From Armatimonadota bacterium (GTDB taxonomy: Bacteria; Armatimonadota; Fimbriimonadia; Fimbriimonadales; Fimbriimonadaceae), in assembly GCA_037138755.1 (NCBI GenBank), contig JBAXHT010000001.1:1335805-1399804 (forward strand): 64,000 bases of DNA, written 5' to 3'. This document shows positions 26,332-35,077 of this stretch, in pieces (the first letter of the stretch is position 1; each line of letters starts with the position of its first letter). The notes beneath the pieces were generated by a model, which was given only the letters and a program-made list of their open reading frames with translations, searched no databases and was not told the DNA's origin. A program made the position numbers and the translations under genes.

Positions 26332-26378
26332 GGCTTTCAGTTTACCGGGCAGGGGCGTTGCCAAGTACAATGATCGCC
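26332..26378. promoter_or_regulatory. 47-base divergent promoter with two leaderless-type -10 hexamers
   Basis: AGTTTA at 26339-26344 is TAAACT on the minus strand, 7 bases before GTG 26331. TACAAT at 26366-26371 is 7 bases before GTG 26379 on the plus strand. No Shine-Dalgarno is found on either side. Confidence 0.55.
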
Positions 26379-27407
26379 GTGCAAGCCATCGCAAAGACGC
26401 GACCTGAGCCGGGCGTTGAAATCGTCCAAGTTCCCGAACCAACCATCCAGCCTGGTTACGTGAAGCTCAAACTCGAGGCTGCGTCGGTATGCGGCACCGA
26501 TTTGCACATTTACAACTGGGACGAATGGTCTTCCGCTCGCATTAAACCACCGCGTATCATCGGGCATGAGTTCTGCGGAACCGTCGTCGAAGTCGGCGAG
26601 GGTGTCACCGAGCGCGAGGTTGGGGATTTTGTTGCCAGCGAGTCGCATATCGTCTGCGGCAAGTGCATTCAATGCCTCCATGGGCAAGCTCATGTCTGTG
26701 CAAACACGGTTATCCTCGGCGTTGACGTCGACGGTGGATTTGCCGAATACGCGGTCATTCCTTGGGAAAACGCCCGCCCGACTCCACGTGGAGTGTCGCC
26801 TCTCGTCGCGGCCTTCCAAGATGCCCTGGGCAACGCTGTTCACACTGCCATGGCGGGTCCGCTCGAAGGTCGAAGTGTTCTCATCACCGGTATGGGACCA
26901 ATCGGCCAAATGGCAGTGACTGTTTGTAAGGCAGCGGGAGCCGACAAGGTTTTTGCTACCGAGGTCAGCGAGTTTCGAACCGCCTCTGCGCTCAAAGTCG
27001 GGGCCGATGACGTCTTCAATCCGCTCACTCAAGATGCGCTGGCCGAAACGCTAAAGCACTGTCCAGGTGGCGTTGATGTTGTCCTTGAGATGTCGGGTCA
27101 CCCCTCTCAACTCGCATTAGCGATAGGCGCCGTTCGGCCTGGGGGCAGGGTGTCCCTGTTGGGAGTTTACGGAAAGGCTGAGCAGACAATCCTCCTTAAC
27201 GAGGTCATCTTCAAAGGGATCGATTTGCAGGGCATTGTCGGTCGCAAACTCTGGGATACGTGGGATCAGATGGGCGCTTTGTTGCAAAGTGGCAAGCTCA
27301 ATCTGGATCCAATCGTCACCCACGTAATGCACTACACCGAATTCCAGAATGCGATGGAGCTGATGAAGGCCGGTAAGGCCGGAAAGGTCGTCTTTACGTT
27401 CAACTAG
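26379..27407 (+). CDS. tdh: L-threonine 3-dehydrogenase
   Basis: 342 residues from GTG 26379. It oxidises L-threonine to 2-amino-3-ketobutyrate with NAD. It is a zinc medium-chain dehydrogenase with catalytic zinc motif ASVCGTDLHIYNWDEW (the HIYNWDEW box is typical of Tdh), GHEFCGTVVEVG, structural zinc cysteines CGKCIQCLHGQAHVC, and nucleotide-binding GMGPIGQMAV. QAIAKTRPEPGVEIVQVPEP aligns with the canonical N-terminus if GTG is the start. ATG 26370 would add three residues and place the -10 hexamer inside the gene. The aminoketobutyrate ligase gene (kbl) is not adjacent. Confidence 0.9.
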   Translation: MQAIAKTRPEPGVEIVQVPEPTIQPGYVKLKLEAASVCGTDLHIYNWDEWSSARIKPPRIIGHEFCGTVVEVGEGVTEREVGDFVASESHIVCGKCIQCLHGQAHVCANTVILGVDVDGGFAEYAVIPWENARPTPRGVSPLVAAFQDALGNAVHTAMAGPLEGRSVLITGMGPIGQMAVTVCKAAGADKVFATEVSEFRTASALKVGADDVFNPLTQDALAETLKHCPGGVDVVLEMSGHPSQLALAIGAVRPGGRVSLLGVYGKAEQTILLNEVIFKGIDLQGIVGRKLWDTWDQMGALLQSGKLNLDPIVTHVMHYTEFQNAMELMKAGKAGKVVFTFN

Positions 27408-27430
27408 GGTTGGGCCCTATCTAGCCAGAG

Positions 27431-28426
27431 CTAGCTGGCGGCGGCGAAGAGACCAGCGTTGATGGCCCCCGCCCGAAAGTCATAGGCCCATGTCATTGCA
27501 TCATCCAGCGCAAAGGGATAATTCTCGCGATGAGTCGCCAAATCGACCGCAAGTTGGTAGGCCCCTAAATTGGCAAGGGCGTGTTGAGCAACCCGGAAGG
27601 TGCCATGGTTATTCTCTGAGAGTGAAGCATCATGACCGGTTGAGGTCCAATCAGCAACCGCTACCGCTTGGTGGCCTTTGATAGCCGCCGCCGCGCCTTG
27701 CCAGGAACCGCCCTTGCGAAACCGCGCGGAACAAACGACTGTAAAATGCGCCATCGCATAGATCAAACCGTTTCGCTCCATCGCCCGTCCCGTGCTGAAG
27801 GGCTCTCGGGGTGGGCATACCGAGAGCGCGTAGCCGAGCCAACGCCCATGGTCCATCCCACACGGCAAGAAGTGAACCACGTCGCCTTGCGCCCCCAAAA
27901 TACCGTCTCCAAAAGCAGCGTCGCATCCCTCAGCGGCGCCTGAAACTCCAAAATAGCCTCGATCCGAGCACCAATGTCCTGTCGCCCGGGCCAACTCGAC
28001 CCCCATCGGAGGTGGCTGACGACTGCCGACTCCTCCTACTCCAAAACGATCCAAGCCGTCCTCGTCCTGCCAAGGAGGTGTGGCTGCCATAGATGGATCG
28101 CTAACCCAAAGAACCGGCGGAGCACAGCGGCCAAGGTGCTTTAGCAAAGACTGGGGGTAAGCCGCACAAGCCGACGTAACGATCTCCTGCCGATCCAACA
28201 GCACTTCCGCCTGAGTGATCCGCCGGGTATTCATCAAGTGGACGGCCTCGGTGACAAAACCCTCGCGGCGTAGGGTCGAGAGAATCCAGTTCCATGAAGG
28301 TTCCGTTTCCCCGTCGAGCCCTCGCCGAAGGCATGAGAGTATTTGGGTGTGACGCGACGATCTCGAGCCGGGGCGGTTTTCACCTTCTCCGTAGAGTGCT
28401 GCCAAGACAGTACTTAAAACTCGCAT
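27431..28426 (-). CDS. divergent DprA/Smf-like DNA-processing protein
   Basis: 331 residues. DprA loads RecA on incoming single-stranded DNA. Here the Rossmann-like core is recognisable: YPQSLLKHLGRCAPPVLWV (family YPxxLxxLxDxPxxLxxxG), FGVGGVGSRQPPPMGVELAR (VGSRxxTxYG) and YFGVSGAAEGCDAAFGDGIL (SGxAxGIDxxAH). It has lost the usual RG, His and some Gly residues and lacks a clear C-terminal winged helix. It stands alone and divergent from GH38, while comM is 28 kb away. It may be a true but divergent DprA or a paralogue with another role. Confidence 0.65.
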   Translation of the reverse strand: MRVLSTVLAALYGEGENRPGSRSSRHTQILSCLRRGLDGETEPSWNWILSTLRREGFVTEAVHLMNTRRITQAEVLLDRQEIVTSACAAYPQSLLKHLGRCAPPVLWVSDPSMAATPPWQDEDGLDRFGVGGVGSRQPPPMGVELARATGHWCSDRGYFGVSGAAEGCDAAFGDGILGAQGDVVHFLPCGMDHGRWLGYALSVCPPREPFSTGRAMERNGLIYAMAHFTVVCSARFRKGGSWQGAAAAIKGHQAVAVADWTSTGHDASLSENNHGTFRVAQHALANLGAYQLAVDLATHRENYPFALDDAMTWAYDFRAGAINAGLFAAAS

Positions 28427-28592
28427 ATTGCCACGTACTAAGTATATCGTGTTTGTCGATGGCGATATTTAGGCTACGACTGCATTTTTGCGACATTATT
28501 CGCAACTAACCCCGAATCAACAGCTTCATGTCCACTTTTCCCCGAAACGATGGGTTCAAGGTTCGAGCCAAAGTAGACTCCCCAAAAGACAA

Positions 28593-31500
28593 ATGCTCAA
28601 GCATTCCGACCTCACTCGCCGCCGCGTCTCGCAGTTTCTGGTTAACACGCTGGAACCGCTCCTCTACGGGGACCAAGTCGATCTCAAAATCGAAATCAAC
28701 CGTCGTCCAGCCAAGGATCAAAAAGAAGCCATCGCTGGCAATTGGGAAGAGGTCGGCCCAGGCTTTGCTTACGGACCTGCCTACACCACGTTCTGGTTTC
28801 GCCTAACGGGCAAGGTGCCAAAATCTTGGGCTGGCCAAAACGTCGTTGTTCACGCCGAAATCGGCAGCGAACGCACCCTTTGGAAGGACAATAGCCCTTA
28901 CCGCGGCATTGACTACAAGCACACCGATTTTGGATTCTTGACCGGCGGTACCTTGCCGACAGATGGCCCCGTAAAAGGTGGGGAAACCGTCGAGTACATC
29001 CTCGAGGCCTATACAAAGAACCCTCAATGCCGAGTGCACCTCAAAGAGCTCCCCAGAGAAAAGGAAGTCGAGAAGGTTGAGTTCGCTTATCTCAAAATCG
29101 TCCGCCCCGAAGTCAAAGCCCTCCACTTCGATATCGACTTCTGTCTCAGCCTTCTTGAAACCTACCAACAAGATGACCCCGGTTACGCAACGGTCTTACG
29201 CGCGCTTAACGAGGTCATTAACCTGTGGGTCAAAGAGGAGATTGAGTCGATTCCGAGAGCCAGAAAACTAGTTAAGGACACCTTGGGCTCCCTCAACGGG
29301 GAGTTCAAACATGCGATCTACCCCGTGGGCCACGCCCACCTCGATACCGCATGGCTCTGGCCTATCGACATCACCAAGAAGAAGATGGCGCACACCACCT
29401 CCACGCAGCTCAGCCTCATGGAGCGATACCCAGAGTACGTCTTCGTACATAGCCAAGCCAGTCAGTACGAGTGGCTCGAACTCGAGTATCCCAAACTCTT
29501 CAAGCGAGTCAAAGAAGCCATTGCCCGCGGCCAATGGGAACCAGTTGGCTCGATGTGGGTCGAGGCGGACTGCAACCTCACTGGTGCTGAATCCCTCGTC
29601 CGGCAATTTCTTTACGGTAAGCGCTACTTCCGCAAGCACTTCGGCTACACCACGAAGGACATGTGGCTTCCTGATGTTTTCGGCTACTCTGCCGCGCTCC
29701 CACAGATTCTCGCGAAGTTCAACATCGACTACTTCCTCACCCAGAAGATCAGTTGGAACCAGTTCAACAAGTTCCCCCACCACACCTTCTGGTGGCAAGG
29801 CATCGACGGCACTAAAGTCTGGTCCCATTTCCCTCCGGCGGACACCTACAACGCATCTGCCGAACCTAAGGAAGTCGTCTACTCAGTCAAGAATTACAAA
29901 GACCAAGCCCGAGCCGACCAATCGCTGTACGTCTTCGGACATGGCGATGGTGGCGGCGGCCCAACCGAGAGGCATCTCGAATTCATTCGCCGCGGTCGCA
30001 TGGCTCCCAACTATCCAGAGGTCATGTCTGGCAAACGGGCGATCGACTTCTTCCGCGAGGCGAAAGCCAAGTCCAAAGACTTAATGACCTGGGTCGGAGA
30101 ACTCTATTTGGAGCTTCATCGAGGAACCTACACTTCGCAGGCCGCCAACAAAAAGTCGAACCGCGAGTGTGAGTTCCTGTTGCGCGATGCCGAATGGCTC
30201 AGCTCGTTCACGGCTAGTTTCCCAAAGAAATACCCATCGAAGGAGCTCGAAGCAGCTTGGAAACTCGTTCTGCTCAACCAATTCCACGACATCATCCCGG
30301 GTTCGTCAGTGCAGGAGGTCTATCGTGACTCGAAGGTTGACTACATAAAGGTAACGGAGTCTGGGAAATCCATTGTGAACGCCGCCTTAACGGAAATCGG
30401 AGAGAAGCTGGCGACAACGGAGATGAAACTCCCCCACGCAATCTTCCAAAACACGACTGTTCAGACACAAGCCTCGATCCCTTGGAGGAGCGAGACAGTG
30501 CCGGCCAGCGTGGCCTGCGGTGATGAAATCCTTCCGGTGCAAAACGTGGATGGAGAACTCATCTTTTCGACCCCGCTCGCCGCTCAGGGCACCGTCGCGG
30601 CGGCAGATTTCTCCGACCTCAACCCAACGACCAAGTACCGGCTAAAAGCCAGCGGACGGAAAATCGAGAATGATCAATGGAGCGTCCGCTTCGACGTCAA
30701 CGGCAATATCAGCTCAATCCAAAGTCTTGAGGACGGAACGGAGTTCATCGAACCAGGCAAGCTCGCAAACGTCTTCCAACTTTTTGACGATCAACCACTC
30801 TTCTGGAGCGCGTGGGACGTTGACGTTTTTGCCTACGAAACGGCTCAAGACCTCCTGAAAAGCGAGAGCTTCGAGATCGTCGAGCGCGGCCCTGTGCGTG
30901 TTGCTGTTGAAGTCGTCAAGAAGTTCGGAAAGTCAACAATCAAACAACGCATCAGCCTCGGCCCCACCCCGGGAATCCGGTTCGATACCGAGATCGACTG
31001 GCACGAAGACGACAAGCTCCTCAAGGTGGCGTTCCCGCTCAACGTCAACGCCGCTAGGGCGACTTACGAGATTCAGTTTGGAAGCGTTGAGCGACCAACT
31101 CACTACAACACCACTTGGGACATGGCTCGCTTTGAAGTCTGCGCCCAGAAGTGGATTGATGTAAGCGAGGGCGACTTAGGTGTTGCCCTCTTGAACGATG
31201 GAAAGTATGGCCACGACGTTCATCAAAATGTCATGCGGATGTCACTCCTTCGAGCGCCAAAAGCGCCAGACCCCGACTGCGATATGGGTGTCCATAAGTT
31301 CACTTATGTCCTGATGCCGCACTTCGGACCGCATCAGTACGCCGATGTCGTGCGCTCGGCGTACGCGCTGAACGCTCCCATGAGATCGGTGCCGTTGAAG
31401 CCAAGCAATGGAACTGCCGCCGTCCTTCCCCAACTGGTCAGTTGCGACAACCCAAACATCGTGATCGAAACCGTGAAGAAGGCGGAAGACTCAAACGACC

Positions 31501-31688
31501 TCATCGTTAGGGTTTACGAATGTCATAACACAAGAGGGACTGCCGAGCTTCGCTCTCTCCGGCCGATTCTCGGTGCCCAACTTTGTAACCTGGAAGAAAC
31601 CGAAATGGGCGAACTCGAAATCGAGGATGGAGCTATACAGTTTGATTACAAGCCGTTTGAGATCATCACGCTCAAACTGAGGGTCTAG
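28593..31688 (+). CDS. alpha-mannosidase, glycoside hydrolase family 38
   Basis: 1031 residues from ATG 28593. It hydrolyses alpha-mannosides. The N-terminal lectin-like region (~1-210) precedes the catalytic (beta/alpha)7 domain with the metal site VGHAHLDTAWLWPI, then WVEADCNLTGAESLVRQFLY, and the nucleophile Asp361 in WLPDVFGYSAALPQILAKF. Next come FGHGDGGGGPTERHLEF, the three-helix segment LLNQFHDIIPGSSVQEVY, and the beta-sandwich C-terminal domains (ARATYEIQFGSVERPTHYNT). No signal peptide is seen, so it is probably cytoplasmic, like other GH38 enzymes of this size. Two in-frame upstream starts (28488 on) encode an unconserved basic stretch and are rejected. Confidence 0.92.
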   Translation: MLKHSDLTRRRVSQFLVNTLEPLLYGDQVDLKIEINRRPAKDQKEAIAGNWEEVGPGFAYGPAYTTFWFRLTGKVPKSWAGQNVVVHAEIGSERTLWKDNSPYRGIDYKHTDFGFLTGGTLPTDGPVKGGETVEYILEAYTKNPQCRVHLKELPREKEVEKVEFAYLKIVRPEVKALHFDIDFCLSLLETYQQDDPGYATVLRALNEVINLWVKEEIESIPRARKLVKDTLGSLNGEFKHAIYPVGHAHLDTAWLWPIDITKKKMAHTTSTQLSLMERYPEYVFVHSQASQYEWLELEYPKLFKRVKEAIARGQWEPVGSMWVEADCNLTGAESLVRQFLYGKRYFRKHFGYTTKDMWLPDVFGYSAALPQILAKFNIDYFLTQKISWNQFNKFPHHTFWWQGIDGTKVWSHFPPADTYNASAEPKEVVYSVKNYKDQARADQSLYVFGHGDGGGGPTERHLEFIRRGRMAPNYPEVMSGKRAIDFFREAKAKSKDLMTWVGELYLELHRGTYTSQAANKKSNRECEFLLRDAEWLSSFTASFPKKYPSKELEAAWKLVLLNQFHDIIPGSSVQEVYRDSKVDYIKVTESGKSIVNAALTEIGEKLATTEMKLPHAIFQNTTVQTQASIPWRSETVPASVACGDEILPVQNVDGELIFSTPLAAQGTVAAADFSDLNPTTKYRLKASGRKIENDQWSVRFDVNGNISSIQSLEDGTEFIEPGKLANVFQLFDDQPLFWSAWDVDVFAYETAQDLLKSESFEIVERGPVRVAVEVVKKFGKSTIKQRISLGPTPGIRFDTEIDWHEDDKLLKVAFPLNVNAARATYEIQFGSVERPTHYNTTWDMARFEVCAQKWIDVSEGDLGVALLNDGKYGHDVHQNVMRMSLLRAPKAPDPDCDMGVHKFTYVLMPHFGPHQYADVVRSAYALNAPMRSVPLKPSNGTAAVLPQLVSCDNPNIVIETVKKAEDSNDLIVRVYECHNTRGTAELRSLRPILGAQLCNLEETEMGELEIEDGAIQFDYKPFEIITLKLRV

Positions 31689-31690
31689 CA

Positions 31691-32437
31691 ATGGTTCACC
31701 TTGCGGCACTCTTGCTTCTGGATGACGATCCTTTGATCGTCATCCAGAAGGGTGATCTACCGATCATCATTTCTGCTCCCCATGGTGGCCGGCTTACAGT
31801 CCCAAACTGTCCGCTCCGAACAAACAAGGCCGCCCCCCAGTTCGTGACCGTCCTCGATACCAACTCCGACAAACTTGCCGAAGAGACGGCGAAGGAACTC
31901 GAAGAGCTCACCGGCAAGAAGCCCTGGCTGGTCATCGCTAAGTTCAGCCGGAAGTATGTCGATGCCAACCGGCCGGAAAAGGATGGCGCCGAAAGCGAGG
32001 CGGGAACTGCCGTCTACCGCAAGTACCATGAAGCACTTCGGAAGGCAGTGGACGCCACCCGGATTCAGCCTGGTGCTCTGCTCATTGACATCCACTCGCA
32101 AGGAAAAGTGAGCGATACGGTGTTTCGTGGAACCGGAAATCTCACTTCGCTTCGAAATAAGTCTCTCGGCCCGTTCTCTGGAGCCAAGGGATTCTTGGCG
32201 ATTTTGGAGAGTAGAGGACTGAAAGTTGAACCCTCCATCAAGGATGCCGATCAAAAGGAGAATCCCGCTTTCAATGGAGGCTGGATCACGAGAAGCTACG
32301 GCGCAAGTGCTGAAAAGGGGATCGATGCGATCCAATTGGAATTTGGCGCAGACTTGCGGTCGAAAGACAAACTTACCAGCACGGCCAAGACCATCGCGAT
32401 AGCGATCAAATCGCACCTTGAAAACGGCTCGAAGTGA
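31691..32437 (+). CDS. N-formylglutamate amidohydrolase-like protein
   Basis: 248 residues beginning 2 bases after GH38, so likely cotranscribed. The FGase fold is seen in LPIIISAPHGGRLTVPN, the metal-binding region KYVDANRPEKDG, LLIDIHSQGKVSDTV and DAIQLEFGADLR. FGases cleave N-formylglutamate or related amide bonds in histidine breakdown, but distant members act on other amides. No other hut gene is nearby, so the substrate is unknown. Confidence 0.82.
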   Translation: MVHLAALLLLDDDPLIVIQKGDLPIIISAPHGGRLTVPNCPLRTNKAAPQFVTVLDTNSDKLAEETAKELEELTGKKPWLVIAKFSRKYVDANRPEKDGAESEAGTAVYRKYHEALRKAVDATRIQPGALLIDIHSQGKVSDTVFRGTGNLTSLRNKSLGPFSGAKGFLAILESRGLKVEPSIKDADQKENPAFNGGWITRSYGASAEKGIDAIQLEFGADLRSKDKLTSTAKTIAIAIKSHLENGSK

Positions 32438-32443
32438 TAAGAT
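32438..32443 (+). promoter_or_regulatory. -10 hexamer TAAGAT before the 140-aa gene
   Basis: TAAGAT begins at base 32438, at the end of the upstream gene, and ends 6 bases before ATG 32450. No Shine-Dalgarno is visible. Confidence 0.45.
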
Positions 32444-32449
32444 GCTCAC

Positions 32450-32872
32450 ATGTCTTTGCTGAAGAAACTGTTCGGCACAAAGCCAACTCCAACCCCCGTC
32501 AATGAGATGTCGTACGACGACGTTTGGGTCGAGTTCAGGCGCATCGTGCCCTATCGGGACGGCAAGATGTTCATCTCCGTCTTGCAGCAACCTGAGTACA
32601 AGGAGGCGCTTGCCTGGCTGAGTCCTGGTACGGAGTGCCCCATGGCGAAGAGCCTGGTTCGAGGTCTGGTTGACTACTTCCGCAACCCGACTGGCGATCT
32701 CGACAACCTCGCGATGGTCTATCAAGCCGAGAGCGTCGAGAATTGGTCAACGCCCCCGGGATCCAGTCTGACGGCACTCGGTCAAATCGTCGCCATCACA
32801 GGAATCAAGGCGACCGTCTTCTACAAGCCAACGCCCGAAGAGGAGCACGTCAAGATCGAAATCACCCCTTGA
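32450..32872 (+). CDS. conserved-looking hypothetical protein, 140 aa
   Basis: 140 residues, soluble, acidic at the end. After MSLLKKLFGTKPTPTPVNEM comes VWVEFRRIVPYRDGKMFISV and LVRGLVDYFRNPTGDLDNLA. I recognise no family. Codon use matches neighbours. The start follows a TAAGAT hexamer by 6 bases. The end overlaps by 11 bases the convergent dehydrogenase gene. Confidence 0.65.
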   Translation: MSLLKKLFGTKPTPTPVNEMSYDDVWVEFRRIVPYRDGKMFISVLQQPEYKEALAWLSPGTECPMAKSLVRGLVDYFRNPTGDLDNLAMVYQAESVENWSTPPGSSLTALGQIVAITGIKATVFYKPTPEEEHVKIEITP

Positions 32873-33911
32873 GCGAAGCCAGATCGATCACGAAGCGGTA
32901 CCGAATGTCGCTCTTCAACATCCGCTCGTATGCGGTGTTGATGTAATCCATCGAAATCACTTCGATGTCGCTCGTAATGCCTCTCGCCGCGCAGAAGTTG
33001 AGCATTTCCTGAGTCTCCCGGATGCCCCCGATCATCGATCCAGCGAGTGAACGTCGTCCGCCTATGAGCGAGAACGCGCTGACCGGAGACGGATTTGGTA
33101 GGCCGACAAGAACCATCGTGCCATTGAGTTTCAAAAGCCCGAGATACGAATTGAGGTCGTGATCAGCAGAAACTGTGTCCAGAATGAAGTCGAACTTTTT
33201 CCGATTCTCCGAGAACACCGCTTCATCACCCGTCGCGAGGAAGTCGTCAGCACCGAGTGCCAAAGCTGCCTCGCGTTTCGACGGTGAGTGGCTGAGTACC
33301 GTGACATGAGCACCGAACGCTTTCGCAAACTTGACACCCATGTGCCCGAGTCCTCCGAGACCAACTACTGCGACCGAGTCGCCGGGCTTCACGCCGAAGT
33401 AGCGCAACGGCGAGTACGTGGTGATACCAGCACATAGCAGCGGAGCCGCGGCATCCAACGGGAGTCCCTCTGGAATCGACACGATATAGTGCTCCTGAAT
33501 GACGATTTGGGTTGAGTAGCCACCGTAGGTCGGCCCCGAACCGTCGCGAGCCTGAGCGTTGTACGTGCCAGTCATGCCTTCGTCGCAGTACTGCTCCTCG
33601 CCGGCAACGCATTGAGGACAGGTTCGGCACGAATCAACAAAAACTCCAACTCCCACCGTGTCTCCAACCTTCCACTTCGAAACGCCTGATCCAACGGAGA
33701 GAACTTTTCCAACGATCTCGTGCCCCGGTACCATCGGGAAAACGGATCCGCCCCACTCGTCGCGAGCCTGGTGCAGGTCGCTGTGGCAGACGCCACAGAA
33801 CAGAATGTCGATAAGAACATCATCAGCTCCCAGCGCTCTCCGCTCAAGACTCCAAAGCTCAAGAGATGAAGTGGCTGATTGGGCGGCGAAGGCACGAGTA
33901 GGGAAGCTCAT
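32862..33911 (-). CDS. zinc-dependent NAD(P) alcohol dehydrogenase, cinnamyl alcohol/YahK type
   Basis: 349 residues from ATG 33911. It reduces aldehydes or oxidises alcohols. The catalytic zinc motif is FCGVCHSDLHQARDEWGG, then PMVPGHEIVGKV; the structural zinc cysteines lie in SCRTCPQCVAGEEQYCDEG; the nucleotide site is VGLGGLGHMGVKFAKAFGAH. These match the YahK/ADH-II subfamily, usually NADPH-linked with broad aldehyde substrates. A frame opening 47 codons upstream (to 34052) is rejected because the family begins at MSFPTRAFAAQS. A Shine-Dalgarno-like AAAGG lies 7 bases upstream. Confidence 0.9.
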   Translation of the reverse strand: MSFPTRAFAAQSATSSLELWSLERRALGADDVLIDILFCGVCHSDLHQARDEWGGSVFPMVPGHEIVGKVLSVGSGVSKWKVGDTVGVGVFVDSCRTCPQCVAGEEQYCDEGMTGTYNAQARDGSGPTYGGYSTQIVIQEHYIVSIPEGLPLDAAAPLLCAGITTYSPLRYFGVKPGDSVAVVGLGGLGHMGVKFAKAFGAHVTVLSHSPSKREAALALGADDFLATGDEAVFSENRKKFDFILDTVSADHDLNSYLGLLKLNGTMVLVGLPNPSPVSAFSLIGGRRSLAGSMIGGIRETQEMLNFCAARGITSDIEVISMDYINTAYERMLKSDIRYRFVIDLASLKG

Positions 33912-33992
33912 AGGAACCTTTGTTGTACTGCGATGAGCTTGCGTTTGTCGCGGTTCGCTGTAAAGAGTTGCCCGATTCCAACAAATAAGGGG

Positions 33993-33998
33993 TAACGT
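33993..33998 (+). promoter_or_regulatory. -10 hexamer TAACGT before the esterase gene
   Basis: TAACGT fits TANNNT and ends 7 bases before ATG 34006, in a 94-base gap between divergent genes. Confidence 0.4.
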
Positions 33999-34005
33999 AC
34001 CCTCC

Positions 34006-35004
34006 ATGAAGAGCGGTATCGTCGCCCTCGCATTCCTTGCCGGTGTCGGCACAACCCTCGTCGTGGCCCAAAACCAAGCCGCAAAGCCAAACCCCGATTC
34101 TTTCTACAAGCTCGGTCCTGATTCTCAGGTCAAAGAAGGCGTGCCCAGGGGCGAAATCAAAGGGCCCTTCATGCTCCCGAGTACCGCTTATCCCGGAACC
34201 CAGCACACGTACTGGGTGTATGTTCCTGCGCAATATGACGCCAAGAAACCCGCTTCGCTGATGGTCTTCCAAGACGGCCACGCCCACGTCGGACCTGACG
34301 GCGGGTTCCGGGCCAGCGTCGTCATGGACAACCTGATCTTCCGCCGAGAAATTCCGGTCATGCTGGGTATCTTCATCAATCCTGGTCGCCGACCTGACCA
34401 AGATGAACCGTCCGCGCAGCGCGGCTGGGGTGACGGCTTTACCAACCGCGGTCAAGAGTACAACGCTCTTGACGATAAATACGCCAGGGTCGTGACGGAC
34501 GAAATTGTTCCTGAAGTCGAGAAGACCTACAGTATCAGCAAGGACCCTGAGCAGCGCGGAATCGGTGGAACAAGCTCAGGAGCGATCGCCGCATTCGGCG
34601 TAGCCTGGCACCGCCCGGACTCCTTCCGGAAAGTGCTGAGCATCGTCGGCTCGTTTACCAACATCCGGGGTGGCCACCAGTACCCCGACATCATCTCGAA
34701 GGAGAAGAAGAAGCCGATTCGGGTCTTCCTTTGTGATGGTCGAAATGACCTGCGTGGTGTCCGCGACGGGAAATACGATGCCACCTGGGATTGGTATTTA
34801 CAAAATGTTCGCATGAAGGACGCCCTTACCAAAAAGGGATACGACCTGAACTACACGTGGGGCATCAATAACCATGGCGGAGCCTTTGGTGGCCAAATCC
34901 TCCCCGACATGATGCGCTGGCTCTGGCGAGACGCCCAAAAGGACATCACCGATCCTAACGACCAGATTGAACGGAGCTTGCGGGCACCAGGGATGGACCA
35001 CTAA
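34006..35004 (+). CDS. secreted esterase, enterochelin esterase-like alpha/beta hydrolase
   Basis: 332 residues with a signal peptide ([18 protein letters not shown]). The alpha/beta hydrolase fold of the esterase D/Fes group shows [33 protein letters not shown] and the nucleophile elbow [17 protein letters not shown] (GxSxG). The acid and base are likely in [10 protein letters not shown] and the C-terminal [20 protein letters not shown]. The substrate may be a carbohydrate ester; that is inference. Confidence 0.85.
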   Translation: MKSGIVALAFLAGVGTTLVVAQNQAAKPNPDSFYKLGPDSQVKEGVPRGEIKGPFMLPSTAYPGTQHTYWVYVPAQYDAKKPASLMVFQDGHAHVGPDGGFRASVVMDNLIFRREIPVMLGIFINPGRRPDQDEPSAQRGWGDGFTNRGQEYNALDDKYARVVTDEIVPEVEKTYSISKDPEQRGIGGTSSGAIAAFGVAWHRPDSFRKVLSIVGSFTNIRGGHQYPDIISKEKKKPIRVFLCDGRNDLRGVRDGKYDATWDWYLQNVRMKDALTKKGYDLNYTWGINNHGGAFGGQILPDMMRWLWRDAQKDITDPNDQIERSLRAPGMDH

Positions 35005-35010
35005 AAAGCT

Positions 35011-35024
35011 AAAACCTAGGTTTT
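35011..35024. repeat. 14-base perfect palindrome upstream of the PEP-CTERM gene
   Basis: AAAACCTAGGTTTT is its own reverse complement. Its last T is also the first base of the sigma-54-like element. It could bind a dimeric regulator or be part of a weak terminator for the esterase gene. Confidence 0.5.
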
Positions 35025-35038
35025 GGCACGAAATTCGC
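35024..35038 (+). promoter_or_regulatory. sigma-54 type (-24/-12) promoter
   Basis: TGGCACG, four bases, then TCGC. The consensus is TGGCACG-N4-TTGC, so 10 of 11 specified bases match, with the invariant GG and GC exactly 12 bases apart. A start site near 35050 would give a leader of about 28 bases before ATG 35078. Confidence 0.65.
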
Positions 35039-35077
35039 ACCTCTGCTTGCTGACTCGATCTGAGTCCGCGAGCAGAT

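Noticed and set aside
26382-26442. extension of the TPR protein to ATG 26442
   Set aside because: It would cover the conserved N-terminus of tdh on the other strand, and a -10 hexamer sits just before GTG 26331.
28488-28592. upstream start for the GH38 gene
   Set aside because: The added 35 residues are basic and unconserved; family-like sequence begins after ATG 28593.
29311-30084. 257-codon plus-strand frame in GH38
   Set aside because: Ser/Thr-rich shifted frame of the mannosidase.
31757-32725. 322-codon minus-strand frame across the FGase-like gene and its neighbour
   Set aside because: Spans two genes, no motif, opposite to conserved PHGG and DIHSQG motifs.
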